Below, one piece after another: positions 1-8,271 of a stretch of 64,000 bases of DNA. How positions within the stretch are numbered: position 1 is the first letter of the stretch; each line of letters starts with the position of its first letter. The notes beneath the pieces were generated by a model, which worked only from the letters and a program-made list of their open reading frames with translations, ran no database searches and had not been told where the DNA came from. Origin of the DNA: Kangiella geojedonensis (GTDB taxonomy: Bacteria > Pseudomonadota > Gammaproteobacteria > Enterobacterales > Kangiellaceae); assembly GCF_000981765.1 (NCBI RefSeq), contig NZ_CP010975.1, positions 124,001 through 188,000 of the forward strand, in the 5' to 3' direction. The position numbers were made by a program, and so were the translations under genes.

Positions 1-2
1 TG

Positions 3-74
3 CTAAGGCAACTGGTTGAAAATGATGAAAGAATCACTGGCGTTACTGATACGGTGTACTTTCAGCTAAATTAA
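3..74 (+). CDS. C-terminal fragment of an unidentified protein (5' end outside window)
   Basis: One frame is open from the window edge and encodes about 23 residues ending VTDTVYFQLN before a TAA at 72-74. The other two forward frames stop within the first 20 bases. It is followed by a hairpin and then by the convergent serA. The ending resembles the last strand of a small ligand-binding domain, such as the AsnC/Lrp C-terminal domain, but 23 residues are too few to assign a family. Confidence 0.4.
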   Translation, partial: LRQLVENDERITGVTDTVYFQLN

Positions 75-92
75 GGAACGTTAAATAAAGAT

Positions 93-116
93 GCCGCTAC
101 CTGAGCGAGTAGCGGC
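93..116 (-). terminator. Intrinsic terminator of serA
   Basis: A perfect 8-bp inverted repeat (GCCGCTAC / GTAGCGGC) lies just past the serA stop. On the minus strand it is followed by ATCTTTATTT, a moderate U-tract. The plus strand has no U-tract, so it mainly serves serA. Confidence 0.7.
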
Positions 117-124
117 AAAGATAT

Positions 125-1357
125 TTAATACAAGATTCTTGCTCGTATAGTGCCTTCAATTTCACGCATTTTGTCCAGTGCTGTTTGACTTGAACCATCT
201 TCAATATCGGTAACCACGTAACCCAGATCACCCTGAGTCTGTAGATACTGTCCTGAAATATTAACGTTATTCTCAGACAAAATTTGGTTAATTTGGGTAA
301 GGACACCTGGACGGTTATGGTGAATATGGAGAATGCGATGTCGGTTGTCATGTTCGGGTAGTGATACTTGAGGGAAATTGACCGCTGACATAGTCGAGCC
401 GTTATTACTGTACTTAACTAGTTTATCGGCGACTTCAACCGCGATATTTTCTTGGGCTTCTTGTGTGCTTCCGCCAATATGAGGGGTTAAAATCACGTTA
501 TCAAATTGGCGTAACGGCGAGACAAACTCTTCATCATTAGACTTTGGTTCTGTCGGGAATACATCAATGGCGGCTCCAGCTAAGCGTTTGTCTTGCAGCG
601 CTTGAGCTAAAGCATCAATATCAACCACGGTACCACGTGAGGCATTTATGAGGATACTATCTTGCTTCATTTTGGCAATTTGAGCGTTGCCCATCATGCC
701 TTTGGTTTGTGGGGTTTCAGGTACATGCAAGCTAATGACGTCGGATTCCGCTAATAGTTTATTGAGCTCAACAACCTGTTCGGCGTTGCCAAGAGTCAGC
801 TTGTTCTCGATATCAAAGAAACGAACCTTCATGCCGATGCCTTCGGCTAGAATCCCTAATTGCGTACCGATGTGCCCGTAACCGATTATCCCCAGAGTTT
901 TTCCGCGAGCTTCGTTAGATTGTGCAGCGCTTTTGTGCCATTCACCGCGGTGAGCAGCGGCATTTTTTGCTGGAATACCGCGTAGCAGCATGATCATTTC
1001 ACCCAAAACCAGTTCGGCGACGCTTCGAGTATTGGAATAAGGCGCGTTAAATACAGGGATGCCCTTGTTTTGGGCTGCGTCTAGGTTGACCTGGTTGGTA
1101 CCAATACAGAAGCAACCAATACCGACAAGTTTGTTGGCGGCGGCCAGAACCTTTTCACTTAGTTGGCTTCGAGAGCGAATACCGATGAAATGATACTCAC
1201 CAATGGTCTCTAATAATTCCGGTTCAGAAAGAGCCGTTTTGTGGTAGGTCACGTTGTCATAACCGTCACGGCGGAATATCTCTTCCGCAACAGGGTGTAC
1301 TCCTTCGAGTAGCAATACTTTTAAATGTTGTTTGTCATAAGACGTATTTGTAGCCAT
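125..1357 (-). CDS. serA: D-3-phosphoglycerate dehydrogenase
   Basis: Cytosolic enzyme that oxidises 3-phosphoglycerate to 3-phosphohydroxypyruvate with NAD, the first step of serine synthesis. It has an N-terminal 2-hydroxyacid dehydrogenase domain, a Rossmann motif GIIGYGHIGTQLG, the segment NASRGTVVD and the catalytic-His segment HIGGSTQEAQENI. A C-terminal ACT domain (RPGVLTQINQIL onward, ending RARILY) is the usual site of serine feedback inhibition. The frame is open to 1399, but the ATG at 1357 gives MATNTSYDKQHLKVLLLEG, which matches the usual SerA N-terminus in length, so I chose it. No strong ribosome site marks either start. The length of about 410 residues is that of the E. coli type. 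Confidence 0.95.
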   Translation of the reverse strand: MATNTSYDKQHLKVLLLEGVHPVAEEIFRRDGYDNVTYHKTALSEPELLETIGEYHFIGIRSRSQLSEKVLAAANKLVGIGCFCIGTNQVNLDAAQNKGIPVFNAPYSNTRSVAELVLGEMIMLLRGIPAKNAAAHRGEWHKSAAQSNEARGKTLGIIGYGHIGTQLGILAEGIGMKVRFFDIENKLTLGNAEQVVELNKLLAESDVISLHVPETPQTKGMMGNAQIAKMKQDSILINASRGTVVDIDALAQALQDKRLAGAAIDVFPTEPKSNDEEFVSPLRQFDNVILTPHIGGSTQEAQENIAVEVADKLVKYSNNGSTMSAVNFPQVSLPEHDNRHRILHIHHNRPGVLTQINQILSENNVNISGQYLQTQGDLGYVVTDIEDGSSQTALDKMREIEGTIRARILY

Positions 1358-1504
1358 GGCGATTCGCGAGTGCGTTCCTTCTCGGTTGACTGTAGTCATT
1401 GGTCTAATCAGTTTATTTAAGCAAAAGAAAAAAGCGATAGAAAGTGTTTCTGTAAATTATTACGTTTGAATGACAAAAAAGGTGTTTGTAGTGGTTGTTT
1501 TTGC

Positions 1505-1551
1505 TACAATTTGCCGCCACTTAGCCCCTAAAGGCTAAGTTTTGTTGTTTT
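1505..1551 (+). promoter_or_regulatory. Putative promoter -10 and leader hairpin upstream of the acyl carrier protein gene
   Basis: A TACAAT hexamer at 1505-1510 is a good -10 box; no convincing -35 precedes it. A 7-bp hairpin CTTAGCC/GGCTAAG at 1520-1539 with a 6-nt loop follows, then the T-rich run TTTTGTTGTTTT. Transcription from this box would begin almost exactly at the hairpin. The hairpin could be a 5' stabilising element, a weak attenuator, or the end of an upstream minor transcript. The ACP ribosome site GAGGAGAG lies further downstream. Confidence 0.4.
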
Positions 1552-1585
1552 AAGGTTCTATGATTGCCTTGAGGAGAGTTGCCGT

Positions 1586-1849
1586 ATGGCATACGAAGTG
1601 AATATCAATAAAATGATTGAGTTATTAAGCGATACCTTATCGCTGTCTGCTGATGAATTATCCGCAGAGACTCAGCTTATTGGCAATTTGCCTGAGTTTG
1701 ATTCTATGGCGATCGTATCCATTCTGATGCAAATCGAGGAAGATTTCGGTATTGAGATCCCTGATGATGAATTGTCAGGAGATGTTTTCGAAACGGTTCA
1801 ATCCCTTACTGAATTTGTTGAAATACAGCAAGCCGCGACGGCGATATAA
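1586..1849 (+). CDS. Acyl carrier protein, exosortase/PEP-CTERM-associated type
   Basis: An 87-residue acidic helical protein with the phosphopantetheine attachment context EFDSMAIVSIL, where Ser is the 4'-phosphopantetheine site. A hydrophobic helix and the acidic stretch EEDFGIEIPDDEL follow, as in ACP helices II and III. It is not the fatty-acid AcpP, which carries DSLD. The motif and the downstream prsK-prsR pair fit the dedicated ACP of XrtA-type exosortase clusters, where it works with an acyl-CoA ligase in surface polysaccharide synthesis. That ligase and the exosortase are not in this window. A strong GAGGAGAG ribosome site precedes the ATG. The ACP fold is certain; the pathway is inferred. 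Confidence 0.8.
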   Translation: MAYEVNINKMIELLSDTLSLSADELSAETQLIGNLPEFDSMAIVSILMQIEEDFGIEIPDDELSGDVFETVQSLTEFVEIQQAATAI

Positions 1850-1961
1850 CCTTTTCTACCCCTTCATTTAAATACTATATTATTGATTTTTAAGGCTTAA
1901 AGAGTGGATCTTTAAGCTCAATTCTTTTATAACAAAGACTCATTCAAATCAATAGTTTGCC

Positions 1962-3968
1962 ATGGCAGGTTTCATTGCCAGTATCGTTCTGGCTATATAT
2001 CTTTTAGTAATGACGCTGGTGCGCTGGCGGCGTATTGCGCTGTTCTGGCCATTGATTGTGGTGGCGCTCACTTTAGCTGTCTGGAGTGGCGCTAAATTAC
2101 TGGAGGATGCGTACCACTTACCCTTCTGGTTACTCGAATGGTTGCGCTTATTTGGGTTTTTCTGCACGCTTGCCATGTTTATGTGGAAGTTTGCCCGCCC
2201 TAATGTATGGGTTAACAGTGCGGTTCTTTTGGTTCTGGCCTTATGGCTTTTTATTCAATTTCAAGATTTAGGTTCTTTATCCATATTAATTAACCCGGGG
2301 TTTGCCGGGTTAATACTACTGTTATTGTTGCATCTGGTTGAAATCGCGGGCAATCAATTTGCAGAAACCTATCGTCGTGAAATCGCTACTCTGGCTGGTG
2401 CTATCGGTTTTATATTAGTGTGGGATCTATTCTGCATGTTGGTTTTCATGCTAGACGAGTCTGGTACGCCCGAAGTATTAGATATTTCACGCTCAATCGT
2501 GACCTCCTTAGCTATCAGTTTTAGTATTATCCACTTACAAGGTATTGAGCACAGCCGATTCCAACTTAATGAAGCTCTGCCGCGCTATCGGCCAGAGAGT
2601 GGACTGAATATTTTTGCCATCTACTGCTGGATCGCGGTGGTGGGGTATATTCTGATAGAAGTGATGACGCGTAATACCGAGTTAGCGCTGGCCTTTTTGC
2701 TGACATCGGGCGTTGGTTTCATGGTTCTGTCTTACAAAAAACGCTTCTTCGGACAATTAACCATTCTCTATCGGAAACTATTCTCGGCCTATAAGTACGA
2801 CTACCGAGAAAGCTGGATTCGCTTTAACCGTGCTCTGGATGAAGCCAACGTTACAGGTAATTATTATCAGTTATCGATTAAGGCAATAGGGAATATTATT
2901 GATAGTCCAGCTGGAAAATTATGGAGCTTGCGTAACGATAGCTTTGCTTATGTGGATAACTGGGAGTCGCCATTATCCGATGATATGAGCTATCAACTGC
3001 CTCGATCGTTAAGTGACTTCATGGATAAAACAAACTGGGTGATCGATATTCAGGAGTATCAAAAAGACTCGGATATTTACCGCGGTTTGAGCATCGACTT
3101 AAGCGAGGAACTGTTTAGAAATCATCGTATCTTTATACCGCTCCGACGAAATGATGAGTTGATTGGAATCGTAGGCTTGGCTGCGAGTTATAGTAAACCG
3201 ATTCTTAATTGGGAAGATCATGATTTGCTAAAAGCCGCAGGACTCCAGATGGCGAGTTATTTAGCCATGTTTGAGGCAACTACTCAGATTTATGAGCAAC
3301 AACACTTTGATGCGTTTAACCGCTTATCAGCTTTCGTGGTGCATGATATTAAAAATGTTACCGCGCAATTGGAGTTGATTACTCATAATGCTGAGCGTTA
3401 CCGCCAAAACCAAGAGTTTGTTGATGATGCTTTCGAAACAGTAACAAGCGCCACGAATCGACTGAATAAAATGTTAACTCAATTGAAACGAGGGCGTTCG
3501 GCATCTGATTTGAAGAAAGTTTGCGACTTAAAAGTCCTTGTAGAGAAATTTAAGAAGAGTGCAGAAAGGCTGAACTGGACAGGCAAGGTCCCTGAGGTAA
3601 AGGTTATTGCTGAAAAGGATGCCTTGCTTAATGTTATTCAGCATTTACACCAAAATGGTTTAGAAGCAAGTGATAAAAACAGCTCGGTCATGCACCATAT
3701 AGAGCTTAAAGGTGAGCAAGTTCATTGGCATATTTATGACCAAGGAACTGGCATGGATAGCGAATTTATGCGAAAGCAATTGTTTAAACCATTCGCGACA
3801 ACCAAGGGGAATGCGGGTATTGGTATTGGGGTATACCAGTGCCGCTATTTGCTACAAAGCTTTGGTGGTGATTTAATTATTCATAGTGAAGTTAATCAAG
3901 GTACGCATTGTATCGCGATTTTAGCCTCTCCAGAGGGAGAGAGGGATGGGGAATATGGCACAGAATAA
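1962..3968 (+). CDS. prsK: PrsK-like membrane histidine kinase (PEP-CTERM/exosortase system)
   Basis: A 668-residue sensor kinase. Roughly the first 290 residues form a series of hydrophobic segments (eight or so membrane spans). A GAF-like region follows (about 300-440), then a dimerisation helix with phospho-acceptor His at about residue 461 in the H-box FVVHDIKNVTAQ. The C-terminal ATPase domain has N-box HQNGLEASD, G1 box DQGTGMD and G2 box GNAGIGIG. The HDIKN form of the H-box and this architecture match the PrsK family, which controls exosortase-linked exopolysaccharide and PEP-CTERM genes. The gene overlaps prsR by about 20 bases, implying translational coupling. No clear Shine-Dalgarno precedes the ATG. 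Confidence 0.88.
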   Translation: MAGFIASIVLAIYLLVMTLVRWRRIALFWPLIVVALTLAVWSGAKLLEDAYHLPFWLLEWLRLFGFFCTLAMFMWKFARPNVWVNSAVLLVLALWLFIQFQDLGSLSILINPGFAGLILLLLLHLVEIAGNQFAETYRREIATLAGAIGFILVWDLFCMLVFMLDESGTPEVLDISRSIVTSLAISFSIIHLQGIEHSRFQLNEALPRYRPESGLNIFAIYCWIAVVGYILIEVMTRNTELALAFLLTSGVGFMVLSYKKRFFGQLTILYRKLFSAYKYDYRESWIRFNRALDEANVTGNYYQLSIKAIGNIIDSPAGKLWSLRNDSFAYVDNWESPLSDDMSYQLPRSLSDFMDKTNWVIDIQEYQKDSDIYRGLSIDLSEELFRNHRIFIPLRRNDELIGIVGLAASYSKPILNWEDHDLLKAAGLQMASYLAMFEATTQIYEQQHFDAFNRLSAFVVHDIKNVTAQLELITHNAERYRQNQEFVDDAFETVTSATNRLNKMLTQLKRGRSASDLKKVCDLKVLVEKFKKSAERLNWTGKVPEVKVIAEKDALLNVIQHLHQNGLEASDKNSSVMHHIELKGEQVHWHIYDQGTGMDSEFMRKQLFKPFATTKGNAGIGIGVYQCRYLLQSFGGDLIIHSEVNQGTHCIAILASPEGERDGEYGTE

Positions 3969-5307
3969 ACCAGAATTATTAGTCATTGAAGATGACAAAG
4001 GCTTACAGAAACAGCTCAAGTGGTCGCTGGATGAGTACCATGTGGTGCTGGCGGAAGACAAAGAATCATCGTTAGTTGAGTTAAGGCGCTTCCAACCGAA
4101 AGTCGTGACGCTTGATTTAGGTTTACCGCCGGATCCCGCCAATGCTAGCGCCGGACTTGAGCTCATGGAGGAAATTCTGAAGCTTTCACCATCCAGTAAG
4201 ATTATTGTGGTGACAGGGAATGATGAGCGCGAAGTCGCGATGAAAGCTGTGGAGCTTGGTGCTTATGACTATTACCAAAAGCCAATTCAACCAGACGAAT
4301 TAAAGCTGATCATTAATCGTGCTTTCGAACTGGCAAATTTAGAAGAAGAAAGTCGCATCCATCGTCGTAACGAAAATATGCGCTTCCACGGGATTGTCGC
4401 TACAAGCCCTAAAATGTTAGCGGTGTGTCAGAAGATAGAAAAAGTTGCGCCGACCGATCTTAATGTGATGTTGGAAGGCGACAGTGGTACGGGTAAGGAA
4501 GTCCTCGGCCGTGCCGTCCATCACTTGAGTAAAAAAGAATCCAAGCCATTTGCATATCTGAATTGTGCAGCAATCCCTGAAAACCTACTGGAAACGGAGT
4601 TGTTTGGATATGATGCGGCAGGTTTTAATCAGGGGCAATCAAGCAGTTTAGGCAAGATAGAAGAAGCCAATGAAGGAACCTTGTTTTTGGATGAGGTGGG
4701 AATGATGCCCATGTCATTACAGGCAAAGTTTATGCGTGTCTTGACGGATGGAGTGGTTGAGCGTGTTGGAAGTAGGGAGGCAACCTCTGTTACTTTAAGG
4801 GTGATTTGTTCTGCCAATAGCCAACTGGAACAGCAAGTCCAAGAAGGTAAGTTCCGAGAAGATTTATATTACAAGCTGAACGAAATCAATATCAGCATTC
4901 CACCGTTATCCGAGCGCGATGGTGACGTGGTATTAATTGCTCGAACCATGCTGAATAAATTTAACCAGCAGTTTGGGCGCAACATCAAAGGGTTTACTAA
5001 AGCCGCGGTACAAGCCATGGAAGCCTATTCATGGCCAGGTAATGTGCGAGAACTAGAAAACAAAATTAAAAGTGCCGTCGTGATGTCTGAAAATACTCAG
5101 ATTTCACCAGAAGACTTACAAATTGATGAGTCGCAATTGCGTGAGATGCCTTTGAACCTAAGGCAAGTGCGTGAAGCTGCCGAAACTCGAGCTATTCAAC
5201 GTGCGATTGTGTTGGCCGACGGTAATATTTCTCAAGCAGCTAAGTTGCTGGGATTAACCAGACCGACGCTTTATAGCTTGATGGATAAGTATAGTATCCA
5301 TAGTTAG
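3946..5307 (+). CDS. prsR: PrsR-like response regulator with AAA+ and Fis-type DNA-binding domains, lacking GAFTGA
   Basis: NtrC-like regulator of about 450 residues and the likely phosphorylation partner of the overlapping PrsK. The receiver domain has the acidic pair IEDD near residue 15 and phospho-acceptor Asp57 in TLDLGLPP. The AAA+ domain has Walker A GDSGTGKE (about 178) and Walker B TLFLDEVG. The C-terminal helix-turn-helix includes NISQAAKLLGLTRPTLY. Oddity: where sigma-54 activators carry GAFTGA after ELFGY, this protein reads ELFGYDAAGFNQGQSSS, so the sigma-54 contact loop looks lost. A start at 3955 (MAQNKPELLVIEDD) is equally plausible; a purine-rich GAGGGAGAGAGGG serves both. 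Confidence 0.88.
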   Translation: MGNMAQNKPELLVIEDDKGLQKQLKWSLDEYHVVLAEDKESSLVELRRFQPKVVTLDLGLPPDPANASAGLELMEEILKLSPSSKIIVVTGNDEREVAMKAVELGAYDYYQKPIQPDELKLIINRAFELANLEEESRIHRRNENMRFHGIVATSPKMLAVCQKIEKVAPTDLNVMLEGDSGTGKEVLGRAVHHLSKKESKPFAYLNCAAIPENLLETELFGYDAAGFNQGQSSSLGKIEEANEGTLFLDEVGMMPMSLQAKFMRVLTDGVVERVGSREATSVTLRVICSANSQLEQQVQEGKFREDLYYKLNEINISIPPLSERDGDVVLIARTMLNKFNQQFGRNIKGFTKAAVQAMEAYSWPGNVRELENKIKSAVVMSENTQISPEDLQIDESQLREMPLNLRQVREAAETRAIQRAIVLADGNISQAAKLLGLTRPTLYSLMDKYSIHS

Positions 5308-5352
5308 TAAACAGTTAGACGAAACAGTCAGTAGCAAAAGATGAGAACAAAA

Positions 5353-5377
5353 AAGTCCCACTATAGTAGTGGGACTT
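5353..5377 (-). terminator. Intrinsic terminator of the rpiA operon
   Basis: An 11-bp perfect stem (AAGTCCCACTA / TAGTGGGACTT) with a 3-nt loop. On the minus strand the 3' arm runs into TTTTTTG, a proper U-tract, 13 bases past the rpiA stop. On the plus strand it may also slow transcription leaving prsR, but the U-tract there is poor. Confidence 0.85.
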
Positions 5378-5389
5378 GAGTCGTGTATT

Positions 5390-6049
5390 TTATCGTGTCA
5401 GGGTCTCGACCGAGTCTTGCTTGCCAAGCAACAATACATCAGCTGCTCTTTCTGCAAATAAACCATTGGTGACGACGCCGACTATATTGTTAAGAATACG
5501 CTCTAACTTGATCGGTTCATTGATTTCTAAGCCATGGACATCCAAAATGACGTTGCCATTATCCGTTGTGAAGCCTGCTCGGTAGACAGGATCGCCACCA
5601 AGCTTAACAATTTCACGGGCAACATAGCTACGAGCCATAGGTATGACTTCAACAGGTAGCGGGAATTCCCCCAAGCGACGGACTAACTTTGATTCGTCAG
5701 CGATGCAAACGAACTTCTCTGCCACAGCGGCAATAATTTTTTCGCGTGTTAATGCGCCACCACCGCCTTTAATTAACTCTAACAAATGGTTCGACTCATC
5801 AGCGCCATCAACGTAGACGGGGATGCGATCAACATCGTTAAGCTCAAAGACTTCAATACCGTGAGCCTTGAGGCGCTCAGTCGATGCTTCGGAGCTAGAG
5901 ACAGCACCTTCAATTTTATGTTTGATTTTGGCTAATTCGTCGATGAAGTAATTAACAGTTGAGCCTGTTCCTACGCCAACGATACTACCCTCAACCACAT
6001 AGTCGACGGCAGCTTGGCCAACTAACGCCTTTAATTCGTCCTGAGTCAT
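5390..6049 (-). CDS. rpiA: Ribose-5-phosphate isomerase A
   Basis: Interconverts ribose 5-phosphate and ribulose 5-phosphate in the non-oxidative pentose phosphate pathway. At 219 residues it is full length for RpiA. Family signatures are intact: phosphate-binding [16 protein letters not shown] near the N-terminus, DGADESN at about residue 82, and [14 protein letters not shown] with the catalytic acid and lysine. The start codon overlaps the stop of the upstream EVE-domain gene by four bases (ATGA), so the two are co-transcribed and probably translationally coupled. Confidence 0.96.
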   Translation of the reverse strand: MTQDELKALVGQAAVDYVVEGSIVGVGTGSTVNYFIDELAKIKHKIEGAVSSSEASTERLKAHGIEVFELNDVDRIPVYVDGADESNHLLELIKGGGGALTREKIIAAVAEKFVCIADESKLVRRLGEFPLPVEVIPMARSYVAREIVKLGGDPVYRAGFTTDNGNVILDVHGLEINEPIKLERILNNIVGVVTNGLFAERAADVLLLGKQDSVETLTR

Positions 6050-6516
6050 GCTTTGTCATCCTCAATACTTAAAATAAAGTCCCACTCGTCTTTTTCGACC
6101 GGCATGATGGATAGTCGATTACCTTTTTGCACCAAACGCATATTAGCAAGCTCTGGGTAAGATTTGAGTTCATCCAGTGGGATTTCTCGCTTTAAATCGC
6201 GCACGTGTGTGACATCAACCATGTACCAACGAGGCTTGTCAGGATTGCTTTTAGGATCGTAATACTTTTCATCAGGATCGAAAGCCGTGTGATCCACATA
6301 ACCTTCTTTGGTCACTTCCATAATGCCAACAATCGCTGGTGGCTTACAATTTGAATGGTAAAAAAAGACTTGATCGCCAACCTTCATATCATCACGCATC
6401 ATATTTCTTGCCTGATAATTACGGACGCCGTCCCAATGATCGGTTTTTTTAGGAAGGGCTTTAAGGTGTTCGATGCCGAAAACATCCGGCTCAGATTTCA
6501 TTAACCAATAGGCCAT
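6046..6516 (-). CDS. EVE-domain protein (thymocyte nuclear protein 1-like)
   Basis: A 156-residue single-domain protein. The start [18 protein letters not shown] and the blocks [21 protein letters not shown] and [10 protein letters not shown] are typical of the EVE fold, a PUA-like domain thought to bind modified bases in RNA or DNA. In many proteobacteria this gene sits beside ygfA, zapA or rpiA, as here. The cellular role of the bacterial protein is not settled; a link to modified-nucleotide recognition is inference from family work. Coupled to rpiA by a 4-base overlap. Confidence 0.9.
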   Translation of the reverse strand: MAYWLMKSEPDVFGIEHLKALPKKTDHWDGVRNYQARNMMRDDMKVGDQVFFYHSNCKPPAIVGIMEVTKEGYVDHTAFDPDEKYYDPKSNPDKPRWYMVDVTHVRDLKREIPLDELKSYPELANMRLVQKGNRLSIMPVEKDEWDFILSIEDDKA

Positions 6517-6605
6517 AATATTTGTGTGTTAGAAAGTTGATGGTGCAAGTATAAAACAAGCTAGGAAAAATTGTTAGGGCGTAAGCTGATGGATTGGAGT
6601 TGGTG

Positions 6606-7202
6606 CTATTCGGTAAAACGGTGGTAGTGGTTAGGTGTGATCACGCCATCCATTTTTAGGTCCCACTTTTCTGCCGGCACTTGAGGCACTTTCTGTAAAT
6701 TATAAGCCAGACCAATAAGTTGGGGACGTTTTTGCGGACTTAAGCTACCAAACACTGTGTCATAATAGCCGCCCCCCATACCGAGGCGGTTGCCGGTATT
6801 GTCAAAGGCCACTAGGGGCATAAAGACTAACTCTAACTCACTGGTGGCAATGGCTCGGCTAGCGCTGGCTGTGGGTTCTAATATGCCAAACCTACCTTTT
6901 TCAACGGATTCACGTCCTTCGTAGGGCAAGAACCACATGGAGCGCTTACGACCGGCACGAATTTTAGGGACAAAACACTTTTTACCTTGGGATAAAGCAT
7001 ACTCAATGATCGGCATACAGCTAATTTCACCTCTAACTGGTAGATAGAAGGCAATATTGTTATGGTTTTCAATCAGTTGAGATTGTGAGACATGACCGAG
7101 TAAGGCAATAGCAGAACGTTGCATAAAAGGCGATGTGAGACTTTGCCGTTCATGCTTGATTCGAGTACGAATATAGTTTTTTTGTGTAACAAATTCGTTC
7201 AT
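6606..7202 (-). CDS. ygfA: 5-formyltetrahydrofolate cyclo-ligase
   Basis: Converts 5-formyl-THF to 5,10-methenyl-THF with ATP, recovering a storage or inhibitory folate. At about 198 residues it has the expected length. The substrate-binding and ATP motifs are visible: FVPKIRAGRKRSMWF in the middle and the C-terminal RLGMGGGYYD. The frame stays open upstream to 7385, but that stretch is the 6S RNA gene, so I start at ATG 7202 (MNEFVTQKNYIRTRIKHERQ). In many gammaproteobacteria ygfA lies directly downstream of 6S RNA and is co-transcribed with it, which is the arrangement here. Confidence 0.93.
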   Translation of the reverse strand: MNEFVTQKNYIRTRIKHERQSLTSPFMQRSAIALLGHVSQSQLIENHNNIAFYLPVRGEISCMPIIEYALSQGKKCFVPKIRAGRKRSMWFLPYEGRESVEKGRFGILEPTASASRAIATSELELVFMPLVAFDNTGNRLGMGGGYYDTVFGSLSPQKRPQLIGLAYNLQKVPQVPAEKWDLKMDGVITPNHYHRFTE

Positions 7203-7203
7203 A

Positions 7204-7380
7204 GAAACCCAGACTGCCGTTGTAGGTGATGCCCTGAAACCCGGAGTTTCAAGGGGGGAGTCCATGTACAGGATCAGGCTTTCCGATCTAAGCGGACTTG
7301 CGCAACACCTGCATTGAGGAATCCCTAAATAACAATTATCGGCTCGAGGACGCTCGCTACTGACGAACAGTCCAGGCAGA
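7204..7380 (-). ncRNA. ssrS: 6S RNA
   Basis: The gap between zapA and ygfA holds a structured RNA on the minus strand at the conserved ssrS position. The ends pair as a long closing stem: CCUGGACUGUU (7376-7366) against the CCCAGACUGCC complement at 7208-7218, with G-U pairs. The conserved GAGCCGAUAAUU block lies on the 5' side, and a terminal hairpin CCUUGAAAC / GUUUCAGGG lies near the 3' side, as in E. coli 6S. 6S RNA mimics an open promoter and sequesters sigma-70 RNA polymerase in stationary phase. Exact ends are estimated from the stem and the promoter; the length is about 175 nt. Confidence 0.9.
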
Positions 7381-7383
7381 GCC

Positions 7384-7413
7384 ATTGTAACAAAATCAGG
7401 GGTTGTCCGTCAG
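7384..7413 (-). promoter_or_regulatory. Promoter of 6S RNA, inside the 3' end of zapA
   Basis: On the minus strand a TACAAT -10 box (7389-7384) is preceded at 18 bases by CTGACG (7413-7408), a 4/6 match to the -35 consensus. Initiation would fall at about 7377, just at the 6S closing stem. The -35 and part of the spacer lie in the last codons of zapA. Confidence 0.65.
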
Positions 7414-7737
7414 CCCTATTTGCTCGCTTTCTTTGAGCGCGTCGTCAATTTTAGTTTGCATGAGCTGGATACGCTGCTCGACTTCAGACGCTTCTTCGGA
7501 GCTGGGAGTAGGAGAGTTGAGAAGTTCGTAGCTGATGTTTAGTGCAGCCATGACAGCAATGCGCTCCAAGCCTAGCACCTTGCCAGAAGAACGTATTTCA
7601 CGCATACGCTGATCTAGAAAGTTCGCTGCTTGAAGCAAAGTTTGGTGCTCGTCCTCTGGACTCGCAACCTGAAATTCTTTCCCCAGTATGGTGATATTCA
7701 CCGGAGTAGCTTTGGATTTAGCCATGGATTCAGCCAT
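7396..7737 (-). CDS. zapA: Cell division protein ZapA
   Basis: A small FtsZ-binding protein that bundles FtsZ filaments at the division ring. It has 113 residues. The N-terminal globular part contains VNITILGKEFQVASPEDE, the usual ZapA opening after a short tail. The C-terminal part is a helical coiled coil (LERIAVMAALNISYELL onward). A second ATG four codons in (MAKSKATPVNI) could be the real start. It lies upstream of 6S RNA and downstream of a ZapB-like gene, the standard gammaproteobacterial order. Confidence 0.93.
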   Translation of the reverse strand: MAESMAKSKATPVNITILGKEFQVASPEDEHQTLLQAANFLDQRMREIRSSGKVLGLERIAVMAALNISYELLNSPTPSSEEASEVEQRIQLMQTKIDDALKESEQIGLTDNP

Positions 7738-7863
7738 CTCTTCTAATTTTCCTGTGGGTTAAACGGTTTACAGGATGTCCCCAATCATTGTGTGTTACTT
7801 GTCGCTATAGCGCTGGCTACTGTCGAGCTTATAACTCGGTTTATTGTTTGAGTTGTAGCGATA

Positions 7864-8088
7864 CTATATTGATTTTAAACGCGAAATCATCAAGTCAATT
7901 TGCTTACGCGCAGATTCATTACGGCTGTGAAGCCGATCTTTTTCTATACGAAGCTCATTGACTTGCTGCCGAAGCTGTTTGTTTTCGGTGTCAATTGTAT
8001 TAAAGCGCGCCAGTAAGGCGTCAATTTTTTCTTCTAACTGTTCAAATTGACTGTTTGTCATAGTACCAGTGTCATAGTCAGCCGACAT
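7864..8088 (-). CDS. ZapB-like small coiled-coil protein (TIGR02449 type)
   Basis: A 74-residue protein that is almost wholly a heptad-rich coiled coil (QLEEKIDALLARFNTIDTEN onward, then RQQVNELRIEKDRLHSRN). Proteins of this kind are regularly encoded just upstream of zapA and are thought to act with ZapA at the division site. The role is inferred from neighbourhood and shape. An internal ATG at 8061 (MTNSQFEQ) is an alternative start. A gap of about 125 bases separates it from zapA. Confidence 0.8.
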   Translation of the reverse strand: MSADYDTGTMTNSQFEQLEEKIDALLARFNTIDTENKQLRQQVNELRIEKDRLHSRNESARKQIDLMISRLKSI

Positions 8089-8271
8089 AGCAAGTTACCC
8101 AATTTTGTTAAAGTATACTATAAAGTTCTGAATGTGGCTGGTCAATCAATAATCAACGCTAAAGCCAACTGTTTCCAAGCAGATCACGGAACTTTACTTG
8201 AGAAACTGGGTTTTAGTGCTTACAAGGGTTACACTAACGCCAAAATGTTATAGATGTATTGCACGATTATT

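Noticed and set aside
7203-7385. N-terminal extension of the 5-formyl-THF cyclo-ligase
   Set aside because: The frame is open, but the sequence is the 6S RNA gene, and the family start fits ATG 7202.
8047-8253. 68-residue plus-strand ORF before the UPF0149 gene
   Set aside because: It begins antisense to the ZapB-like gene, has no ribosome site and no protein-like features.
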